Positions 38,107 to 49,442 of a stretch of DNA of 64,000 nucleotides are shown piece after piece. Under the pieces are notes generated by a model, which saw nothing but the letters and a program-made list of their open reading frames with translations, was not told where the DNA came from and made no database searches. The stretch is taken from assembly GCA_026874595.1 (NCBI GenBank), contig CM049313.1, positions 74,826,659 through 74,890,658 of the forward strand. The letters run 5' to 3'. Numbering within the stretch: position 1 is the first letter of the stretch; every line of letters begins with the position of its first letter. Both the position numbers and the translations under genes were made by a program. This stretch comes from Sipunculus nudus (lineage: Eukaryota; Annelida; Sipuncula; Golfingiida; Sipunculidae).

Positions 38107-38730
38107 CTGCAAAGTCAAATAAATTGTAACTGCCACTGTAGTACAGAAGGTAGATCAGGCATTTAAGAAATTTTAGGAATATTTTTAATGTTACAAGGAA
38201 TATTTTGACCAAAAATTAGCTTTCAATAACCTTTTTATTAGAATTATAGACGAAAATCTGATTTTGTGCATAAATTTGCATAATTAATTAATTAAAAATT
38301 TAAAATTTAAAATTTGATTTTTTTTCAAAATTTTACTACATATTCTTAGTTTACAGACTCTACTTGTGTGTCAATTTTTGACAGACTATTGGAGTTAACA
38401 TAATTCTACATCTATTCAGAGAGGAATTTAGGGAAGTCTAACGTTATCATACCTGAAAATTACATTTCTGTCATCTTTGTATACAAAGTGAATGGAAAAT
38501 TTAAAACGGGTAACCGCTTAGTTCCGACTACCTCGTTAAAACAGGGTTTCCCTGTATTCACAGTTAGGATATTTTTGTTCAGTAGGCTGCCGCTACTGTG
38601 CGATATAAAACCAGGGGCGTAGCCAGGATTGAGGGAGGGGAGGGGGCCGTAATCAGTGGTTGACCAAGATAATCGAGAACAGGGGGGGGGGGGCGTGATG
38701 GATATTCTATGCAAAATATTGTTATATGTA

Positions 38731-38769
38731 TATTATTATTATTATTATTATTATTATATTATTATTATC
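38731..38769 (+). repeat. (ATT)n microsatellite
   Basis: About twelve ATT triplets, with one short interruption, inside the left part of element B. Confidence 0.9.
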
Positions 38770-39537
38770 AAGTTATACATTTTAGTGTTTGAACATCCTA
38801 ATAGTTTTTTTTTAATTACCTTTATTAAATATAGGTACATGTGGAGGGGATGGGAGGGGGTATCCGCCTCCCATATTGGAAAAAAAATTGGAATATGCAG
38901 TGTAAAAGGGACACTTTGAAGCGGTTTTCACAAGAAAATGAAGCATTTCGGTTCCTCAGAAACTTCTCTGATTTTGTTTGCATAAGTCAAACTTAAGAGA
39001 GGTTCAATATTCAATATTTGTATTTCCTCAAACTTTTTGGCTATAAAAGTTTAATCACTTGCAACATGCTATGCCAATGACGAAAGGGTACATCTACGTT
39101 TATCCCTTATACAAATACATGTATTTTCTCTTAAATGTACTGCCCCGCATAAAATAACTGATACGTTAAGTATTATGTAAAACTATGCAATTTCAATTGG
39201 TCTATGGCGTTGACAGCATACAGGACACGGCAGAGCACAGATGGGGTCCCAGTACCCGTACGTATCAGCAAGGAAACCGGGAGATTGGTCACTGTCGACC
39301 CCTACCAAGGCCTAGCGCTCTGTAGGCCAAGCCGTTCATAAATATCCTCAACAAATGGAGTGGAAAGTATTAAACTGGATATCCAATCGCTAATTTATTA
39401 AAAAATGAAATCTGAAAAATGAAAACATTTCAAAATTCTCCGGGTGCTGGCTTAAGATAGTCAATGAACATAAATAAAAGAGAAACATCAACGCCAACAT
39501 TTCAAACAATCATAGTACTTTTAGGTTGCTGCTAATT

Positions 39538-39565
39538 TTTCAGCTACTCCTGTAGCCTTCGTCAG
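39538..39565 (-). ncRNA. Possible hammerhead ribozyme core in the Penelope-like pseudo-LTR
   Basis: On the minus strand the sequence reads CTGACGA, then a hairpin GGCTAC-AGGA-GTAGCT, then GAAA. This matches the conserved CUGANGA - stem II - GAAA arrangement of hammerhead ribozymes. Hammerhead motifs are known in pseudo-LTRs of Penelope-like elements. Stem II is slightly imperfect, and I did not fold stems I and III, so self-cleavage is uncertain. Confidence 0.4.
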
Positions 39566-39783
39566 AGCAAATGTGAAAACATGCAGTAAACACAGCTGAT
39601 AGTGCGACCCTTGGTGAGGTCACGGGGGGGGGGGGGGGGGGGGGGGGGGGTGGGGGTGCTGCTGATAATAGCTATTACTGGAACCATTAATATGACTGGA
39701 CACTTGTCTGTACACTCGAGAACAGGGCTGTTGGGGTGTCAAGGACAGGAGCTGGACAAGGACAGGGCGGGGGGGGGGGAGAG

Positions 39784-40020
39784 TTAAGAGGTATTGAGTG
39801 CAGGGTATTTTGAGAGAAAAGCCAAGTCCTTGTTTAACCCGATTATGTTTGTTCTTAGGGATTGGATGTACTTTTGTTCAGATGTTAATCTGTCTTTCTG
39901 GAGGGAAAGTTACCTTTAAGAATGGTGCATGTTAAATCTTGGAGAGAAGGGTCGGATTTGTTAAAATGTGCGGCTACGGGGAATCCGGGTGTGTTGTCGC
40001 GAATGTTTTTTTGTGATTGT
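39784..40020 (-). pseudogene. GIY-YIG polyprotein C-terminal tail of a Penelope-like element, frameshifted
   Basis: On the minus strand one frame reads GFPVAAHFNKSDPSLQDLTC followed by TILKGNFPSRK. After a one-base deletion the next frame reads DRLTSEQKYIQSLRTNIIGL, then NKDLAFLSKYPALNTS and a stop at 39,784-39,786. The pattern HFNKSDxSLQDLxCTILKGNF...R..EQKYI..L.T..IGLN is the C-terminal part of the GIY-YIG endonuclease region found in many Penelope-like elements. The catalytic GIY and YIG motifs themselves are upstream and absent. It is a relic. Confidence 0.7.
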
Positions 40021-40318
40021 TCATTCTTAATCTTTAGCATTTTTTAGAAAATTTAGCAGCAATCTAAAAGTACTATGATCGTTTGAAATGTTGGCGTTGA
40101 TGTTTCTCTTTTATTTATGTTCATTGACTATACACTGTAAGAAGAAAGGGTTTTATAAAACGGTTGTTTCTAGATAAACGGGTTGTTCTTTCTTCCCTTA
40201 CCCGTAGCCTCTTGTAAATGGGTTTTGTTTTATGTATTTCCCGTAAAAACCCCTTTCCCGCGAGTGTGTCATTAATTCGTTATATTAACGCGAGGGTGCA
40301 CTGCCGGCGTTTGACTGA

Positions 40319-40338
40319 ACACGTCACGCGTGACGTGT
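40319..40338. promoter_or_regulatory. Perfect palindrome with two TGACGTG half sites
   Basis: ACACGTCACGCGTGACGTGT is perfectly self-complementary and contains TGACGTG in both orientations, a site type bound by CREB/ATF or XBP1-like bZIP factors. It lies 27 bp before the candidate start codon at 40,365. Confidence 0.5.
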
Positions 40339-40364
40339 ATCTTCTTGGCGGCTTCACCAGTGAC

Positions 40365-40443
40365 ATGAGGTGTCAGAAAGACCAACAGCAAATTACTATT
40401 TTTATGCAGAGAATCCGTCACTCTCAGAAATTCAAGCTTTCAG
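40365..40443 (+). CDS. Candidate first exon within element C
   Basis: An ATG at 40,365 opens 26 codons plus one base, starting MRCQKDQQQITIFMQRIRHS, and ends at TTTCAG|GTAAGT, a consensus splice donor. It lies just after the bZIP-type palindrome. I do not recognise the peptide. The exon's phase does not match the open frame of the candidate exon at 44,306, so an intermediate exon would be needed or the two are unrelated. Confidence 0.3.
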
Positions 40444-40539
40444 GTAAGTCAGTTTTGTATCATGATGATCATGGCAATTGCTTGTAACAGGTGAAACAAC
40501 TTGGCACATCTACATTTAGTTTTACGCCGTGGAATGTTA

Positions 40540-40590
40540 GGCGCATGGCGGCGTCTAGTGCAGTGGGATTTTCAAGATGGCGGAGACAAA
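40540..40590 (+). promoter_or_regulatory. YY1-like motifs (ATGGCGGC, AAGATGGCGGAG)
   Basis: Two ATGGCGG motifs lie about 30 bp apart, and the second, TTCAAGATGGCGGAGACA, is an excellent YY1-type site that in animals often overlaps the transcription start and initiator Met of housekeeping genes. Read as coding it gives only 18 codons. It may mark a second promoter within element C. Confidence 0.3.
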
Positions 40591-40799
40591 AGCAGGTGGC
40601 TTGGTATGTTTTCGCGATGAAAAGGCTTTTTAACGGATGTCACCTACAAAGGACGATTCCTATATGGTCTGCCGGATGTAAAATCCGCATTGCATTAGAA
40701 TCAAGGAGCAACACGACTTTGAAAAGCATTACTCAGCCGGTCTTTAACAGCGCTACCGCCCCCCCCCCCCCCCCCCCCCGTCCCCGGCATGTAAACAAA

Positions 40800-41936
40800 C
40801 GACATTTGCATCCCAAAACGTGTAGTGTCCAAGTTATACGTATGCTGGGTACAAGTTATTACCAGCAGACACATGCATGTTTATTTACTTATTACATAAC
40901 TGGACATTTTCGCTATGTACGGATTATATTTTTTGTTGTATTATTATTATTGACAATATTGTTCAGTCCAAATCAGATGCCTGGGATGTCATCCAGGCCA
41001 CATATATTTAATATTTATATAGTTACAGAATACAGTTAACAAAAGAATAAATAAAATGCTGAGTCCTTACATAGGAACAGTAACATTAATGAATGTTCAT
41101 GTCTTCGATAAATTATTTTATGTTCTATTGGATTATATTAAGTGGTGCTATAGGACAACATATTTAAAAAAAATGATTTAACCTTTAAGATTTACAAAAA
41201 AATACAAAAATTACTTTTATACATATATTCCATTGCATGTGCTGGTAAACTCAAAATTATTTTTTTTTTAATTAGAATTTACATTGTCAACTCACTTTGT
41301 TTTTTAATTATACCCAGCTGATTTTGAAAAGGAGTATCCATTTTAGAGCCTTGTCAGCAGTGTGTTTCATAATGCCTCAATATAAAAATTAGTTTGCAAT
41401 GGTGATTTCTCACCTACCTCTTCCATACATATATACAATACCATTATGATGTAGCCTCTGTACATATATGATATGATTAAAAGCTTACAACAGTTTATAT
41501 AATTTATAAAGGCCAGACAGCAACCTTTATTAATATTTTCACATACTTGGACCAATGATCAACTTCCAGCATAAAAAGTAAAATAAAACAGAACATCCAT
41601 GCATTTTTTTTTTTGACAACTTGTTGAATTTGAAAATTACAACTGTTATGTGCCTCCTGCTAATTCAACAGTTTGTAAGTTCTTCAATTAAATTTCAATT
41701 ATCTATCACAGAATATGTACAGTACTATACTGAGCACTTTTAAGGTATCATTATAATAAAAAAATAATTCCATTTGATACACATCTATGGGCCTTGTTGT
41801 GAGTTTGGTATAGCAACCTTCTTTATGTATAAATGTATCTATCTGTGAGAGAGTAATATTGAATGTCCAACCCATCACTCTTCTTCCAAGTACTGGTACA
41901 TGCATACATGTTTGAACTAATAAAGTAATATCTGAC
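40800..41936. other. AT-rich region without a recognised gene
   Basis: AT-rich sequence inside element C with frequent homopolymer A/T runs and many stops in every frame. A C21 tract lies just before it (40,759-40,779). No repeat family or gene was recognised. Confidence 0.6.
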
Positions 41937-43190
41937 AGAGAGTACTATCTCCCCATCCTCAAAGTACTAATTTATTTGTGGGAAAAGATAGTATATACAC
42001 CTACCCGTGTGAAGAAAGTCACATAAGCAGAAAGCACTGTCCAACACTTCAACCCCCCCCCCCCCCAACCACTCCATGTATTTGATGTCGAGTGAAGACA
42101 GGTACACACACCTATGTGTGTGAGGCAAGTCACATTTGACAGAAAGTACTGTCCAACACCTCAAACCGCCCTCCCCTCACCATCCCCCTCCATTTGATAG
42201 AGAGTACTGTCCAACACCTCACTCCCCCCCCCCCCCACACACACACACTATCCATGTATTTGATGTCGAGTGAAGACAGGTAAACACACCTATGTGTGTG
42301 AGGCCAGTCACATTTGACAGAGAGTACTGTCCAACACCTTGAACCCCCACTCCATGTTTTTGATGTGGAGTGAATACAGGCACACACACCTTTGTGTGTG
42401 AGGCTAGTCACATTTGACAGAAAGTATTGTCCAACACCTCAAACCCCCCTCCCCTCACCATCCCCCTCCATTTTTCAGAGAGTACTGTCCAACATCTCAC
42501 CCTCCCCCCCCCCCCCCCAACACACACACTCCATGTATTTGATGTCGAGTGAAGACAGGTACACATACCTATGTGTGTGAGGCAGTCACATTTGTCAGAG
42601 AGTACTGTCCAACACCTCACTCCACCCCCCCCCCCCCCCACACACACACACTCCATGTATTTGATGTCGAGTGAAGACAGGTACACATACCTATGTGTGT
42701 GAGGCCAGTCACATTTGACAGAGAGTACTGTCCAACACCTCACTCCACCCCCCCCCCACACCACACACACTCCATGTATTTGATGTCGAGTGAAGACAGG
42801 TACACATACTTATGTGTGTGAGGCCAGTCACATTTGTCAGAGAGTACTGTCCAACACCTCACTCCCCCCCCCCCCCCCACACACACACACTCCATGTATT
42901 TGATGTCGAGTGAAGACAGGTACACATACCTATGTGTGTGAGGCCAGTCACATTTGTCAGAGAGTACTATCCAACACCTCACTCCCCCCCCCCCCCCCCC
43001 CCCCCCCCGACACATACTCCATGTATTTGATGTCAAGTGAAGACAGGTACACACGTATGTGTGAAGCTGGTTACATTCAACAGAGAGACATTGATATTTC
43101 CAACACCTCAACCCCCCCCCCCCTCACCACCCCCTCCATGTATTTGATGTCGAGTGAAGATGGGTACACATACATAATAATATGTCAATG
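41937..43190. repeat. Minisatellite of about 120-bp units with variable poly(C) tracts
   Basis: About nine to ten units share the blocks GAGAGTACTGTCCAACACCT, a C tract of 7 to 25 bases, CACACACTCCATGTATTTGA, TGTCGAGTGAAGACAGGTAC and ACCTATGTGTGTGAGGC. The ATGTATTTGATGTCGAG block recurs near 42,075, 42,253, 42,532, 42,655, 42,773, 42,893, 43,020 and 43,137. Leftmost units are shorter or rearranged. The longest tract is C25 at 42,984-43,008. Apparent open frames here are produced by the repeat. Confidence 0.95.
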
Positions 43191-43268
43191 TCAATATCTC
43201 ATATCAGTCTCATACACACAATAAATTGTTTTAAAGCTTATAGGGCAATGCAGTCACTTGTTATTTTA

Positions 43269-44120
43269 AGCTCAGCTGATTATTAGTCATCTGAGGTATA
43301 GTCGAGGTCCATTTCCGTTGTCTGTCTTTCCGTCTGTTTACAGTCCGTTAGACTTGCACATTTTGAAACCGTTAGACCTACAAATCCAAAACTCGGCATA
43401 CTGTTAGATGTCCCCTGAATCTCCTACCAAAATGGGTCACTGAGACTAAAAAAAAACTTCTTTGTTATCAGCTTTGTGTGTCTAAGTCTTTCTCTCCTAT
43501 TTTAAATATTAAGTAATTGTAAATGAACTTTTTTATTCTGTAAGCATTGTAGAATTAAGTGAAAATCCTATGTATATACACCAGGGTTGGGTCCAGGTAC
43601 ATGTGACAGTACCTAGGTACAGGAACAGGTATTGAAAAATGGTCAGGTACAGGTTCAGGTACAGGTACAGCAGTTTTGTAAAGTGCCAATAGGTACAGGT
43701 ACAGGTACTTTTGAATATACCTAGGTACAGATACAAGTACCTGGTCCCAACCCTGGTATGTACACTATAATAATACAGAGATGTTGTAACTCCCATATAT
43801 TAATGATATATATTAAAAAATAGATCAAATTGAACAAAAGTGAAAACTACTGAACCTTCAACAGTGTATCAAAAGGCCAACTAATGATCTTGGTAATAAT
43901 ACACATCTTATTTTCACAACCTGCTAACATGCTTCAATTTTAACATTAGGAAATGCATGGTTTGGTCACAGAACATTATTTGCAACAATTTCTTACTCAT
44001 AAATACAAACCCATCATGGACTGTATTGCCTTTTCCCCTTTTATCTCCATTTGATATTATTTTAGATTTTTACCTTCAAGTTCAACTTTAGCAGAGCACA
44101 GTGACCCTTTGGTCCCTTGA
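43269..44120 (+). repeat. Dispersed repeat opening with AGCTCAGCTGA, copy 1
   Basis: It opens AGCTCAGCTGATTATTAGTC, includes TCCGTTGTCTGTC and ACTGTTAGATGTCCC, and closes AGCAGAGCACAGTGACCC near 44,090-44,110. I associate this family with bivalve genomes. The start AGCTCAGCTGA is the inverse of the usual end TCAGCTGAGCT, giving a short terminal inverted repeat. A 176-bp MITE is embedded at 43,581-43,756. The distal part (43,815-44,115) resembles 49,157-49,440. Confidence 0.7.
43581..43756. mobile_element. 176-bp MITE built on AGGTAC repeats
   Basis: The ends are CCAGGGTTGGGTCCAGGTAC and, on the other strand, CCAGGGTTGGGACCAGGTAC. The interior is rich in AGGTAC/GTACCT hexamers, so nearly the whole element can fold on itself. 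Flanks TATATACA (43,573-43,580) and TATGTACA (43,757-43,764) match at seven of eight bases, compatible with an 8-bp target-site duplication of a hAT-type MITE. Confidence 0.75.
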
Positions 44121-44305
44121 TTTTAATTACTTACCAGTGTAATATATGTGTGGTATCATATATAGGCAGATTCAGAATTTTACTGGAAACAGAAGTGGTA
44201 CAGTCAAGAATAAAGGTGCTCACCTCGAAAAGGAGAGAGGAACCAGGAGACACTCCCTCTTTGTTTGAGTTGCATGTTTTAATGATCAAATATTAATCTT
44301 TTCAG

Positions 44306-44378
44306 GTGCCCATTCAGGAAAGGATATAAAAGAATAATGACTGCCCTGTTACATCAGTATCCTCATATAGGAAATTAT
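44306..44378 (+). CDS. Candidate internal exon within element C
   Basis: Between acceptor TTAATCTTTTCAG and donor TTAT|GTAAGTAC, one frame is fully open and reads CPFRKGYKRIMTALLHQYPH followed by IGNY. The flanking splice signals are both good. The peptide is not assigned to a family. An acceptor CCTGCAG near 44,613 could lead to a following segment starting GKQMLASGGFRR. Confidence 0.3.
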
Positions 44379-44612
44379 GTAAGTACTTTCTGTTAAGATC
44401 AACGGGTTGTAGCCGGTACAATACTTTAGAATTATTTTAATTTTAAAACATATCTAAAAAAGAAATATGACAATGACAGTCTGATACCTGAAGTAAGTGA
44501 TGTTGGTGGAAATAATAACTGTAAGCAATCACAAATATATTTCTGTTGGTACACTAGAATGGTTTTTGTTTTCACTTGTTAATTGTTATTTATTTTGAAT
44601 TATTACCTGCAG

Positions 44613-46973
44613 GGTAAACAAATGTTGGCAAGTGGTGGATTTAGAAGAGTCGGTTCAAGTATTATTATTTATATGAGTGATTTCTGTGTAGTATTTATAT
44701 TCCTGGAAGGAACCCCTTCCCAGCACGATGAAAGCAATAAGAATACCACTTACTGACACTCCAGATGCTGCCCACACGAAAGCAAAGTATGGGAGATGAG
44801 GAAAGAGTGGGCAAAAGAGAAAGAACTTGATCAGTAAAGATGAGGAAACACCGCAAAAAAGGACAAGACCGACAATTCAGGTCAGGTTTTAGCTCAGCTG
44901 ACTGAAAGTCAACTTAGGTATAAGAGTGGCGCATTGTCCGTCGTCAGTCCAGCCACAAAATGTAACCGCTAATCCTGGAAACTTGTTACTTAAAATCCAA
45001 GTAGGTTTATAAAAAATATTCTTGGAAACATGAAAATAAGTCACTGCAACCTATTTCCTTCAAGCAGTTACCCCCCCCTTCCCCACAATAATAGAAAATT
45101 TGATAGAAAACCTCCAGTATATTGATAATGTATGCATGGATTGCCATGAATCTTGCCTTGAATGTTAACAACAACTAGATTTGTCAGTTCCCTAAAACTG
45201 GTGGCACAACCTGTATTTTTCAAAATTTTTACAATTTTTTAGCTCAGCTGACTAAAAGTCATCTGAACTATAACAAACACTTTTTGTCCGTCCGTTAATA
45301 AGGCACAAATCGTAACTGCTGGACCTACAATCTTATATTTGACATCCAGGGAGGTCCATGAAAAATCTCCATAGAAACCTGAATTTAGATCTCTGTTACC
45401 CATATCCTTTGAGCTATGGGACTCTTACATACCCCCCAGAATAATGAAAAATTTGATACAAAAGCTCCAGTTTCTGAATAACTAATGCATTGATCTCCAT
45501 GATTCTTTGCATGCTTATTGGTCATGGAATGTTTCTTCAGTTCCTAAGATTGATGGTGCCACCTGTATTTTTTATGCATTTCTTCCTTTATTTTCAGAAT
45601 GCCAAATTATGTTGATACTATCAGATTCGCAACTGTGGTTTCAACTGTGTCCTTTTGTATTTATTAGGGCCCCGCTTGAGAAAGGAGATGCCCTATATTA
45701 ATCACCCTGTCCGTCCATCTGTTCATCTTTCTGTATGTCTGTCAAATTTGTTTCCTGGTGATAACTCCAGTTTGGATATGGATTTCAAATTTGACCTATA
45801 GTTCACCCATCTCTAACGCATGAGGTCAAGGTCACATGACCTACACTTTTAAAAAGATTGTGGATGTATTTTGAGCCAAACTTTCCATTTCAAACTTGCC
45901 AATAGGGGAAGTTTTCTCTTGATTTTCGGGTCTCTAGGTTAAAGTTCAAAGTCACAGAACTCATCAATTCATATATTAGTTTATGAATGATAACTCAAGT
46001 ATGGGTAGACAGGTTGGCTTCAAACTGATCACAGTTATCTATATATATATATATCTGGCACCCATATTTTGAAAAGCTCATAATCATATTTTTATAGACA
46101 AATTGACCTGAGCATCAAGACCCATGGTCCCCAGTTTTGTGAACAAATTCAGATTTGATGTCTTCAGTGAATAAGGTAGACACCAAGGGTGACTAAGATG
46201 TTAAATATAAATCTGAGTGACAGTCGTCTGTTATCTGTGGAAGACGTTTTCATCACTGAAGGCTGCTATGAATAAGGATATATTTATATAATGAGTAACT
46301 TACGCGATGGAGCATTCAAAAAGGTAAACAAAGCAGCTTGTGACCTGTTGTGACAAATAGGGTGGTGGACCTGCTGAAGCTGCAATGTATACAGTTTAAG
46401 TAATGCAGGACACATGTCCAGATATAGATTAGAGGCCAAAAGTGTCATTTATTTCACAGTGCAAATGCAATTATTACATAATTTGCTTGTTTTAACATGC
46501 TTGTCAAATTTAGTTTATGCTCATTTGATTTTTTACAGCATTTTATACCAGCTAATGAATTAATGCTTATTATTATATTTTGGTCCATGTCCAGTATTCT
46601 ATACTTTAAAGGGTTTTATAAGTTCTCTGGGTATTTTTACATGCATATTCCAATCACTTAGTAGAAATACTGAAACTTTCACAAATATGTGATTATGAGT
46701 CTTCCACAACTTTCATGTAGTCCATGAAGGTGCACAGTCAACACAATCACTTGGAAATTATGCCACTGTTCTCAGAGTCAGTTTCAGCTGAGCTCTGGGA
46801 CCCCTAGGTCCCTTGTTTGTTCTGTTCAATCTAAAGCTGTATTATAATTTAAAGTAACTGACAATAAACATTATAAAGCAGCATACAATTACAGCTATAA
46901 GAGCATCCATTTTAATCACTTATTGGCTATTTTGATAATTCTCTTGAGTATTTCTATGGTATTTCCATTACAG
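44613..46973. repeat. Compound region of AGCTCAGCTGA and related repeats
   Basis: Repeat starts lie at 44,891 (AGCTCAGCTGACTGAAAGTC) and 45,241 (AGCTCAGCTGACTAAAAGTC), each followed by GTCCGTC-type sequence. A further family member with AGGGCCCCGCTTGAGAAAGG begins at 45,666. An end, TCAGCTGAGCTCTGGGACCC, lies at 46,784-46,803. The segment 44,613-44,880 contains possible exon-like sequence with splice signals but no recognised domain. Confidence 0.6.
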
Positions 46974-47072
46974 GATGTCACATCACCTTTCTCCACCATC
47001 AAGGAAGACGACAAGGGCCAGTTCCAGCTGAAAGTGGATGAGCAACTTGTTATTGAAGGGGCAGAAAAGTAG
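46974..47072 (+). CDS. Candidate terminal exon within element C
   Basis: After acceptor ATTTCCATTACAG the frame is open for 32 codons to TAG at 47,070-47,072. It begins DVTSPFSTIKEDDKGQFQLK and ends VDEQLVIEGAEK. The balanced charge, the strong acceptor and the higher GC content than the surrounding DNA argue for a real exon. It opens in phase 0 as read here. The antisense frame over the same bases is longer but looks like a shadow. The protein family is unknown to me. Confidence 0.4.
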   Translation, partial: DVTSPFSTIKEDDKGQFQLKVDEQLVIEGAEK

Positions 47073-47452
47073 TTTTCACTGGTCATGGCAGCATGGTTCA
47101 CAACCTTTGGGTATTTGCCATCAGTTACGCTCAGAGGTTGCAAAAGACATGTTTGTTTATAGAAAAGTATGCCATTGGCAAAGATGATACAAAAGTGCCC
47201 ACTACAGTCGACACCTGGGCATCAAAACTTAACATTTCATATTGTGATTTAAGACCATTTTGTTTGCAAAGACTTTGGGAACCAAATATTAATATACAAT
47301 GCTAGTTCTTGTTAAATTTTAGCTTGTGCATTTGAGTGTATCAATGAGATATTTTATTTTAAAAGTGGAATTGTAATTTATGTTAAATTACTTCAAAGTT
47401 TACAATTAAGATTTTCAACTGCATTAAGTAACCATATTTATATTACATTTTT

Positions 47453-49442
47453 AGCTCAGCTGACTACAAGTAATCTGAGCTACAGAAATGGTCCGTTGTC
47501 TGTCAGCCTGTCCTTTTAGACTGGCATGTTTTGAAACCATCAGACCAACGAATCAAAAATTCAGCATACTGTTAGATGTTCCCAAGACCTCCTACCAAAC
47601 CGTACACTGGGTCATTGCAGGTTTGTTCCTTCGAGAAATTAAGGTAAAACCTGAATTTTCAATTAAAAACCTATTATTAAACACTTTCAGGACTGCCTAA
47701 TATCACTTTCCTTTCCTTAATATTTACTATAATTATTTCTATCTATAGTTCCTATGTACATGCCAGAAATAAGGTCAGTATTACGTAATTTGTGAAACTT
47801 ATGGGCCAAAACATAATGCACTTTGTAAAACAATAGGGAGAGAAAGCTGAATCCCTTCACATGATAATTGTTAAAGCTAAAGCATTTTTTCCAGTTATAT
47901 GGCTTTATTCAATAAAAATTTAATTGTATACCTAAAATTAGACTTGATTTTTTTTAAAATTTTATGTTATTGGCATAAATATAAAATTAGTACCTTAAAT
48001 TTTGGCCAACATTGACCATTGCATTTTTTTTACATTTGATTTAATATTCACAGCAGGTAAACATAAGAATTTAACCTGAAATTTGAAAGTAAAGTTTAAA
48101 AAAAATATACCAGTTATTGAAGTTTTTTACAGAGGCTCTTTTGTAATGATTTGCATTGTCAAGATCCACTTCTGGTAGATCAGCCCTGCCTGGGTAACCT
48201 TATCAGTGATGCAACGCTAGTCAATCACCCCTGCTGTCACAGGTGTACATTTATTCTTATGGCACCTCTCCCTCCCCCTCTCCTAGTGTATTGCAATAAC
48301 TGTATTTCTTTAATTGTGAAGCTGTTTACATTCCAGTGTACAAAACTTTTCTTGAAATAATTATTCAAAGAGTAATCTAGTTGATGTCGTGTTGTGGTAA
48401 TGTGGCATCTCCTTTTAAATAATTTTAGCGAATTAAAATATTATTAAACCCATCAGTAGGCATAATTTGGATAATATGTGAGCCAAATCATGGATAAGTA
48501 AAGGTGCAACTTAAAATTGTGAATTCTAAATCGTGTTATTTTCAAATTTTTATTGTTTTTCAAATTTAAGAAATATATATCATAAAAATAGATCTGTGTA
48601 CATACTGTGATGTTACCTGACCAAATAAGCTATAACTTTTGATGCAGTTTGTGAATTATGAATCATCTTAGATATTCAGATATATATGTTATACGGTGAA
48701 TGCATAGTAAAATTTATAAACTTGAAAAAAAATTGATGTTATTAAAAAGATGAAGATCTAGTGCAAACATTTGTTCATTATTTTCCTGCTTCAATGGAAT
48801 GGGAATTAAAGTGATTTGATTCTTTTCCATTTTTTTTTTACCTGTTTTTAAATATTTAATTATTATAAATAACCTTTTTTTCTGTAAACACAGTTGACTT
48901 AAATTTTATATCCTGTAAGAAGTATATTCAATGGAAATTATCCCCTCATCACCCCCCCCCCCCCTTTGTCATCACTTTGTCCCTGCACCTGAGCACTTTG
49001 GACAATAGTTTTATTTGCAAGTGCACAACATTTATAAAATGATGAAAATGTATACAGAGGTGTTACACCAACCATCAAGTCCTTCCACCTATGGAGTGTT
49101 AATGTTATGGGAACTGTAAACATTGGATAAAATAGAGAACAAATTGGTTTTATAAAAAAATAGAATCTAATTGAACAAATGTGTAAACTGCTGAACTGTC
49201 AACAGCTTATCAAAAAGCCAATCAGTGGTCATGGTAATAATATAGATCTTTATTCACAAACTGCATACATTCTTAAAATTAGGAAACACATGGTAAGATC
49301 AAAAAATATTATTTGCAACAGTTTCTTCGACCAATCATGGCCTATATTACCACTTCTTCTCAGATTTTATCTCCATTTGTTTTTATTTTATATTTTAACG
49401 TTCAAGGTCAACTTCGGCTGAGCACAGTGACCCATGGGTCAA
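47453..49442 (+). repeat. AGCTCAGCTGA-type repeat, copy with distal tail
   Basis: The start AGCTCAGCTGACTACAAGTA at 47,453 is followed by GGTCCGTTGTCTGTC and CATACTGTTAGATGTTCCC, parallel to 43,269-43,420. A tail at 49,157-49,442 (CAAATGTGTAAACTGCTGAA ... GAGCACAGTGACCCATGGGT) parallels 43,815-44,115. Whether this is one 2-kb copy or two partial copies is unclear. The middle (47,700-49,150) is AT-rich with no gene recognised. Confidence 0.55.

Larger units (their letters stand above)
39458..40130 (-). mobile_element. Penelope-like element fragment with inverted terminal copies
   Basis: The 83-bp left arm (39,458-39,540) and the right arm (about 40,048-40,130) are inverted near-identical copies starting TAGTCAATGAACATAAATAA. 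Between them, on the minus strand, lies the C-terminal tail of a Penelope-type polyprotein and, in the left arm junction, a possible hammerhead core. Penelope-like elements carry pseudo-terminal repeats that may be inverted and are often 5'-truncated. This copy lacks the reverse transcriptase. TA dinucleotides flank both arms. A G27 run at 39,624-39,650 lies inside. Confidence 0.6.

Noticed and set aside
42130-43224. Glycine-rich and Cys-rich open frames across 42-43 kb
   Set aside because: They follow the poly(C) minisatellite on the minus strand and repeat with its period.
46916-47143. Minus-strand frame of 75 codons overlapping the candidate terminal exon
   Set aside because: No motif and no splice context; the plus strand has a consensus acceptor and a compact peptide.
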